Below the pieces are notes generated by a model. The model searched no databases, was not told the DNA's origin, and saw only the letters and a program-made list of their open reading frames with translations. A stretch of DNA of 64,000 bases from Bacillus sp. RAR_GA_16 (GTDB lineage: Bacteria > Bacillota > Bacilli > Bacillales > Guptibacillaceae): positions 248,001 to 312,000 of the forward strand of contig NZ_JAIUKZ010000015.1 of the NCBI RefSeq assembly GCF_020165985.1, read 5' to 3'. Below are positions 59,507-64,000 of the stretch, piece after piece; the stretch's first letter is position 1, and every line of letters begins with the position of its first letter. The translations under genes were made by a program, and so were the position numbers.

Positions 59507-60175
59507 TTACTTCCAGACCTCTTCAAGATAGTGTTTCGATAATGATTGATAATAAGAAGCTTGAACAGAAAGTGCGGCGGAGATAAGCAATTTTTCAATA
59601 TCTTTTCTTTGCTTTTCGGTTAGGTCTGTAAAGATGGCGGATAACTCCATAGCCTTCTTTCTAAGATCTTCCTTAGAAGGTTTTACTTTCGTGTGGATTG
59701 CTCCAAATAGTTGCGAATAAGCCGTGTAAAAAGCGAGGGGATCAATTAAGTCATCATTTCGATCTGCCGGGTTATTAAAGGCAAACTTTAGAAGCAGCCG
59801 TATACTTTCAAAATCATGTGTATTCTTCAAATCTTCTACAATAAATAAAATCGCCGCTTGTTCAATGGCGTATTTTTTACCAAGCTGAGGTGCGCCTATC
59901 CAATCTTTGATGTCTCTTTTCACCCAATTTTGAACAGCCGTCGAACGGAAACTTGCGTATTCAAGCTGATTGCCAAGCGTAACAATTTCATTTATGGATA
60001 ACCCAAAATTCCCTTCACTAGCTTTTGATAATTTACTAAAAATCGTTGGTATTTGTTCTTTTTTACATCCAGACCGTTTGATTGCCTTCATTAAGATCAC
60101 GTCTGGCATTTCTTGATTACGAATGGTTTGTAAAATGGTTCCCATTTCTATTCGAGTTAAATAAAAGCCTTTCAT
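59507..60175 (-). CDS. Hypothetical protein, possibly DUF1836
   Basis: 222 residues, all helical and soluble. The N-terminal half (LTRIEMGTILQTIRNQE ... MKAIKRSGCKKEQIP) resembles the DUF1836 region of Bacillus proteins that carry a cryptic helix-turn-helix. The C-terminal half has FAFNNPADRNDDLID and a charged helix. ATG at 60175 with GAAAG. No function can be given. Confidence 0.55.
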   Translation of the reverse strand: MKGFYLTRIEMGTILQTIRNQEMPDVILMKAIKRSGCKKEQIPTIFSKLSKASEGNFGLSINEIVTLGNQLEYASFRSTAVQNWVKRDIKDWIGAPQLGKKYAIEQAAILFIVEDLKNTHDFESIRLLLKFAFNNPADRNDDLIDPLAFYTAYSQLFGAIHTKVKPSKEDLRKKAMELSAIFTDLTEKQRKDIEKLLISAALSVQASYYQSLSKHYLEEVWK

Positions 60176-60340
60176 CTTTCACCTCTATATGTAAGGTCAT
60201 TTGAACTTATCGTATAGGTTCTCTATGGAAATTTCAAGAAAGAACCTAACTTTCTTAACGTTTCGCCCAAATATTCATGTGGTTAGTAACTGTTTTCTGT
60301 ATGGGTGAATATCCTGTGTTGTGTAAAGGAGGCACTGCTT

Positions 60341-60904
60341 ATGAACATGTATGGTAATCATATGAATTATGGCGTTCAGGGTGCGATGCAGGGGAACATG
60401 TCTAACAACGCTGTCCAAGGCGCCATGCAGGGAAACATGCCTAACAACGCTGTTCAGGGTGCAATGCAGGGAAACATGCCTAACAATGCTGTTCAGGGTG
60501 CAATGCAGGGAAACATGCCTAACAATGCTGTTCAGGGTGCTATGCAAGGAAACATGCCTAACAACGCTGTTCAAGGCGCAATGATGCCTGGTGAAGAAAA
60601 ACAACTTCATGGAGATATGAAACAATTATGTCAACGTTATCATAGCTACCATGCTAAAGTAAGAATGCAAGATGGCGTAGAATATGAAGGAATTATTATG
60701 GGTTTAGATGATGAGCATATGTGCTTAATGATTCCACAGGAAGTTGAAGAAAGTGATGAACAGGAAATGCAAAGACAATACGGCCGATATCGTAGGTTCG
60801 GAAGCTTTTTCTTCCCATTAGCTGGTATCGCTGCCCTTAGTTTGATCCCTTTTTATCGACCATATCCGTACTATGGTTATGGTTATCCTCCGTATTATTA
60901 TTGA
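60341..60904 (+). CDS. Repeat protein with LSm-like domain and Tyr/Pro-rich tail, probable spore surface protein
   Basis: 187 residues in three parts: five 13-residue repeats NNAVQGAMQGNMP (about 12-80); a compact block (about 85-135) with YHAKVRMQDGVEYEGIIMGLDDEHMCLM, which has the beta-strand pattern of an LSm/Hfq-like barrel (quoted in parts: KVRMQDGVEYEG, IMGLDDE); and a hydrophobic, Tyr/Pro-rich end (FYRPYPYYGYGYPPYYY). ATG at 60341 behind AAAGGAGG. The repeats arise from 39-bp tandem units at about 60378-60590. Such tails are typical of coat and exosporium proteins. The opposite-strand frame of 116 codons is only a shadow of the repeats. Confidence 0.65.
   Translation: MNMYGNHMNYGVQGAMQGNMSNNAVQGAMQGNMPNNAVQGAMQGNMPNNAVQGAMQGNMPNNAVQGAMQGNMPNNAVQGAMMPGEEKQLHGDMKQLCQRYHSYHAKVRMQDGVEYEGIIMGLDDEHMCLMIPQEVEESDEQEMQRQYGRYRRFGSFFFPLAGIAALSLIPFYRPYPYYGYGYPPYYY
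60378..60590 (+). repeat. 39-bp tandem repeats within the LSm-like gene
   Basis: Five in-frame units encoding NNAVQGAMQGNM(P/S). Third-codon differences (AACGCT/AATGCT, GTTCAG/GTCCAA) show they have diverged since duplication. Confidence 0.85.
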
Positions 60905-60908
60905 CATG

Positions 60909-60940
60909 AAAAAGGAAGCCCAGTTGGCTTCCTTTTTTTT
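60909..60940. terminator. Bidirectional terminator after the LSm-like gene
   Basis: AAAAAGGAAGCC-CAGTT-GGCTTCCTTTTT between convergent genes. Confidence 0.9.
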
Positions 60941-61941
60941 CATGAGTTCGAAATTTTTACAGCTATTTTTCCAAATTGATGACTCTCATTCAGATGTTCA
61001 AATGCTTGCTGAATATCTTGAAAGTCAAAAACCCTATCCATGACGGGTTTAATCGAATTTTCTTGTATAAAATCAACCATTTCATTAAATTCTTCAGAAC
61101 TTCCCATCGTTGAACCTAGTAAGTTATATTGTCCATAAAAGAATGTACGCAAATCAAATTCAATTTTATCTCCTGTTGAAGAGCCAAAAATAACGAGTGT
61201 CCCGCCTTTTTCAACCACGTCAAGAGAGCGATTAAATGTTGCTGCTCCAACACTTTCGATAACTAAGTCTACTTTTTCATTAGTGGTTTCTTCTGCCCAA
61301 TCTGCCTCATCAGCAAGTGCACGATCTGCTCCAAGCGTCAGAGCCAATTGGCGTTTTTCCTCACTTCGTGAACTTACAATCACCCGCGCTCCTGCGGCTT
61401 TAGCAAATTTCAATAAGAACGTGGCCACGCCTCCTCCGATTCCAGGAATAAAGACGGTTTGCCCACTTTGCAGTTGTCCTCTCGTAAATAAAGAACGATA
61501 GGCTGTTAATCCCGCTAAGCCGATGACAGCTGCTTCTTCAAATGTAAGGCTTTCTGGCTTTTTCACAGCATTTGAAGCTGGAACAACGATTGTTTCTGCA
61601 AAAGTACCATGTCCTGGAAAACCGACAATTTGAAATCCTGCCGGGGGAATGGCGGTATTTTTATCCCAACCAAGACTAGGGTTGATGATGACCTCATCAC
61701 CTTCCTGAATCTCATTTACTCCTTCGCCAACGCCAACGACGATTCCAGCTCCATCTGATCCAAGGACAACATCTGGTTCTTCTGGATGATGGCGATCAGG
61801 GATAAATAAATCGCGATGATTCAACCCAGCTGCCTTTAGTTTAACTTTCACTTCACCATGCTGAGGTTCTTGTTCAGCAAGGTGCTCATTCAGTGCTAAT
61901 CCTTGTTTACCTGCGCGCCCACCGTGAATAAACCCCTTCAT
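60940..61941 (-). CDS. yogA: Zinc-free medium-chain dehydrogenase (YogA-like quinone reductase)
   Basis: 333 residues of the MDR superfamily without the structural-zinc Cys cluster. Motifs: LNHRDLFIP near residue 40, the NADPH site GIGGGVATF near 150, GADRALADEAD near 195 and GKIAVKISN at the end. Matches the zinc-type alcohol dehydrogenase-like YogA of B. subtilis. ATG at 61941 behind AAAGGAG, which sits in the end of the Dabb gene; the frame upstream to 61983 is not used. The two overlap or are coupled and may act together. Confidence 0.82.
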   Translation of the reverse strand: MKGFIHGGRAGKQGLALNEHLAEQEPQHGEVKVKLKAAGLNHRDLFIPDRHHPEEPDVVLGSDGAGIVVGVGEGVNEIQEGDEVIINPSLGWDKNTAIPPAGFQIVGFPGHGTFAETIVVPASNAVKKPESLTFEEAAVIGLAGLTAYRSLFTRGQLQSGQTVFIPGIGGGVATFLLKFAKAAGARVIVSSRSEEKRQLALTLGADRALADEADWAEETTNEKVDLVIESVGAATFNRSLDVVEKGGTLVIFGSSTGDKIEFDLRTFFYGQYNLLGSTMGSSEEFNEMVDFIQENSIKPVMDRVFDFQDIQQAFEHLNESHQFGKIAVKISNS

Positions 61942-61963
61942 ATGTAGACTCTCCTTTCTGTTG

Positions 61964-62260
61964 TTACAAACACTCAAAATCAAGTGCTAATACATCACTC
62001 ATTCCTACTTCTTTAAGATAGGCTACTACCTCCTGATGGGCTGGATGGGGACCATATGCCTCAAGTGCTTCTTTGGATTCAAAGCGTACCGTTAGTCCGC
62101 TTTCAAAGCCCTGGCTACGGTCAGAAAAGTTATTCCCCGCTTGAATATCAACAATTCCTGGGATTTTGTCTTTTACTTTCAGTAACCTTCTCATCCCTTC
62201 TTCCTTTTGTTCAACCGTTGTTTCATCACTAAACTTAAATAACACAACATGCTCGATCAT
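61964..62260 (-). CDS. Dabb-family protein (stress-responsive A/B-barrel domain)
   Basis: 98 residues; the dimeric alpha/beta barrel fold is seen as IEHVVLFKFSDETT, GIVDIQAGNNFSDRSQGFESGLTVRF (parts) and YGPHPAHQEVV. Family members act in aromatic degradation or as small-molecule binding proteins of unknown role. Its stop lies 22 bases before the YogA-like start, so both are probably co-transcribed. ATG at 62260 with GGAGG. Confidence 0.85.
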   Translation of the reverse strand: MIEHVVLFKFSDETTVEQKEEGMRRLLKVKDKIPGIVDIQAGNNFSDRSQGFESGLTVRFESKEALEAYGPHPAHQEVVAYLKEVGMSDVLALDFECL

Positions 62261-62295
62261 GAGACCGCCTCCTTTTAATATAAATTAAGTAAATC

Positions 62296-62334
62296 AAAAA
62301 AAGCGTCAGGAAACAAATCATTTACCTGACGCTT
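62296..62334 (-). terminator. Terminator of the large gene at the right edge
   Basis: AAGCGTCAGG / CCTGACGCTT with T-run on the minus strand. Confidence 0.8.
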
Positions 62335-62364
62335 CATGATATAGATCGCTTTGTTAATCAGTAT

Positions 62365-64000
62365 TTACTTACTGATCCAGGTGTATTCTTGTCCCCAGCT
62401 TTCCTTAGCAAGAGACTTCACGATCGAGATGTATTCTGCTTCAACGGCATAAGCATCTCCCTGTTCATATGGGTTATAGTGAAAAGCATATAAACGCGAG
62501 GTGAACTCTTCGAAAGGTAACGAGCTTTCACCAGAAAGCTCCCCTTTTCCCATAACCGTACATTCAATGCCTTGTCCCCAATTTTGAGAACCATCGTTAT
62601 TCGGATTATAAAAATAGACACGATATTCTCCATCTGGACTTTTAGCAATTCTTTGAATGGAAACCGCATGGAAACCTAGCATTTTTCCATGAACATTTGT
62701 GATAAAAATCCCTACTGGATTGGGATAGATCAATTCATAATCGTCATTGTATTCAGGATGATGTGTCGCATAAAATAACCTGACGAAACCTGGAAAGTCC
62801 GTGACGCTACCTGTAATCGGTTCAATGACCGTGCTAAACCCTTTCTGCACCCAATTGCCATAAAATGCAGGGTTTACCCAGCGATGGCCATCTTCTCCTC
62901 TTAATGCCACCCTACTCATCATTTCACTATAAATGCGATCAAGGTGTGGCACGAGAACAAGCGATACAGGATCAAGTTCCGGGTGGAGATCGGGTGCGAG
63001 TCCACCTTGAAGATCTTTCGAATGAATTTGAACTCCTTCAAAGACCATATCAATATCCCCATCTCGTGCAGCTCTTGGAATGATCTCTAGTAAGTATCCA
63101 GGCGCATGTTGTGCCCAGAGACTAATTCCTCTTGCAGCCTGACAAGTTGGATTTAGCCCTTGTCCCACACCTAGCGGCTGACCGAGAACGCTAATGACCC
63201 CTGCTAACAAGATGCTGTTAGCCGTTAAACCTTCTCCTTCACTAACCGTATTAAATAATGCGCTTCGTACTTCTGGGCGAATATCCAGCTCAATCATACG
63301 CCTCAACCCAGGAATCACTGGTGAAGCAGAAAGAACGCCTCTTTCTAACATCAGGGCTAATCCATAAGCCGATTGGCAAGTCGATGGAAAGAGCGAAACT
63401 TTAATAAGCTGATGAACGAGCTCCGCATGTTCTTCAAGATTCGCTTTCCCCTTCCCAGTTAACTGTAGCAGTACGGGAAGGAGATGTGGTGATTTTCTGC
63501 TTAGGAAACGCGCAAGTACACTGTGATGTGGTGAACAAAGGCCTGTTTTTCGCATGGAGAGACCAAGCTGCTCACTCTCTTTTCGGAGTTCCTCTGTCGA
63601 TAGCGCCATCAGTTGTTTACGGTACTCATTCGGCTGCTGATTAGAACGACTTAACTCGGATGGTCCTTCAATAGAGGAAACGTACGATTCTAGCATCTTG
63701 CGCTGATCGTCACTAGTTTCAGAGCGAAGCATTTCTTTCGCCATTTTAATCATCGACACTGTCCGTTTTACAGTGATCGGGCGTTGTGCAGTCAAACGTT
63801 CAATTTCATATATAAGCGTTTCCGATAATGCACTTGAAGAAAGGTACTGTGAAATAAATTGGAATAATCGCTGTGTTTCTACCGTATTTTCTTTTTCTTC
63901 AATACGTGAAGCTTCAGAAGCATTCGGGAAAAGCAAATCTAGGTTTAGGGCCATTACTTCGTTTAAGAAATCCATGGCCATTTCTTGAGAAACCTTTGGA
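62365..64000 (-). CDS. Large protein of unknown function with a possible papain-like Cys-His-Asn triad (5' end cut by window edge)
   Basis: Open from the window edge; the first visible ATG is 63981 but the frame continues to base 64000, so the true start may lie outside. At least 538 residues, no signal peptide seen. N-terminal about 280 residues are helical. Then come three short motifs: NPTCQAARGISLW (Cys at the start of a helix), LGFHAVSI (His on a strand) and YNPNNDGSQNWG (Asn after a strand), in the order Cys, His, Asn seen in papain-like and transglutaminase-like hydrolases. I do not recognise the family; the triad is inferred from pattern only. Confidence 0.6.
   Translation of the reverse strand, partial: PKVSQEMAMDFLNEVMALNLDLLFPNASEASRIEEKENTVETQRLFQFISQYLSSSALSETLIYEIERLTAQRPITVKRTVSMIKMAKEMLRSETSDDQRKMLESYVSSIEGPSELSRSNQQPNEYRKQLMALSTEELRKESEQLGLSMRKTGLCSPHHSVLARFLSRKSPHLLPVLLQLTGKGKANLEEHAELVHQLIKVSLFPSTCQSAYGLALMLERGVLSASPVIPGLRRMIELDIRPEVRSALFNTVSEGEGLTANSILLAGVISVLGQPLGVGQGLNPTCQAARGISLWAQHAPGYLLEIIPRAARDGDIDMVFEGVQIHSKDLQGGLAPDLHPELDPVSLVLVPHLDRIYSEMMSRVALRGEDGHRWVNPAFYGNWVQKGFSTVIEPITGSVTDFPGFVRLFYATHHPEYNDDYELIYPNPVGIFITNVHGKMLGFHAVSIQRIAKSPDGEYRVYFYNPNNDGSQNWGQGIECTVMGKGELSGESSLPFEEFTSRLYAFHYNPYEQGDAYAVEAEYISIVKSLAKESWGQEYTWISK

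Noticed and set aside
60275-60625. 116-codon frame opposite the repeat gene
   Set aside because: It is the antisense of the 39-bp repeats, has no ribosome site, and gives a repetitive His/Leu/Ser product.
1-64000. Prophage, conjugative element or biosynthetic cluster
   Set aside because: No phage structural, integrase or polyketide/peptide synthetase genes were seen; the only mobile element is the IS at 23149-24623.
1-64000. tRNA or rRNA genes
   Set aside because: No cloverleaf or rRNA sequence was recognised by reading; a tRNAscan run was not possible.

Overview
The window is chromosomal DNA of a low-GC, endospore-forming Bacillaceae. The sporulation and germination genes (spoIIP, two gerA-type operons, tgl, a CwlC-like amidase, an SspO-like protein) and the sigX/rsiX, ribU, argS-with-T-box, ktrD and rsgA genes all point there. 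I cannot name the genus from sequence alone. Start codons include many TTG and GTG codons behind strong AGGAGG sites. Most genes end in clear hairpin terminators.

Layout. 1-5.7 kb: Na+/H+ antiporter (cut by the edge), thermolysin-type protease, YitT-like membrane protein, spoIIP. 5.9-8.9 kb: membrane-bound cytochrome c, FMN riboswitch plus ribU, amidase. 8.9-14.5 kb: OppA lipoprotein, MocR-like regulator, SspO-like protein, rsgA-dinB, and a short autonomous transcription unit. 14.5-21 kb: a 3-hydroxybutyrate/ketone-body operon (CoA transferase A and B, GntP permease, hydroxybutyrate dehydrogenase, thiolase) behind a near-perfect sigma-54 promoter, next to its likely PAS/AAA+ activator. 21-26.6 kb: small genes, an IS3/IS150-type element inserted exactly in the loop of a terminator, universal stress protein, KtrD. 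26.7-29.7 kb: GAF histidine kinase, response regulator and FMN reductase. 29.7-33.4 kb: first gerA-type operon. 33.5-41.7 kb: Thermus-type isocitrate dehydrogenase, Sco1 and CtaG (cytochrome oxidase assembly), a broken SDR with an ArsR regulator, CzrA-like repressor with a palindromic operator, three tiny membrane proteins, a six-copy structured repeat array, YteA. 41.7-48 kb: T-box-controlled argS and the second ger operon. 48-64 kb: CwlC-like amidase, two ECF sigma/anti-sigma pairs, two orphan Opp-type permeases, transglutaminase, Nudix hydrolase, BsuPI lipoprotein, an LSm-like repeat protein, a zinc-free MDR, a Dabb protein and a large unknown protein reaching the right edge.

The most notable observations: (1) five genes (M4 protease, gerB of operon 1, an SDR, gerA of operon 2, a spore amidase) each carry one single-base frameshift, and all five sit at the same 5-mer GAATC/GATTC, where restoring GATC repairs the frame. 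This is a systematic sequencing artefact at modified GATC sites or a specific mutational process. (2) Behind ctaG lies a tandem array of about 120-bp units whose helices are kept by compensatory base changes, a strong structured RNA/DNA candidate. (3) The IS element with TCAC target duplication splits a terminator hairpin in its loop. (4) A MocR-like regulator has lost the PLP lysine. (5) A 160-nt transcription unit with its own promoter and terminator encodes at most a 20-residue peptide.
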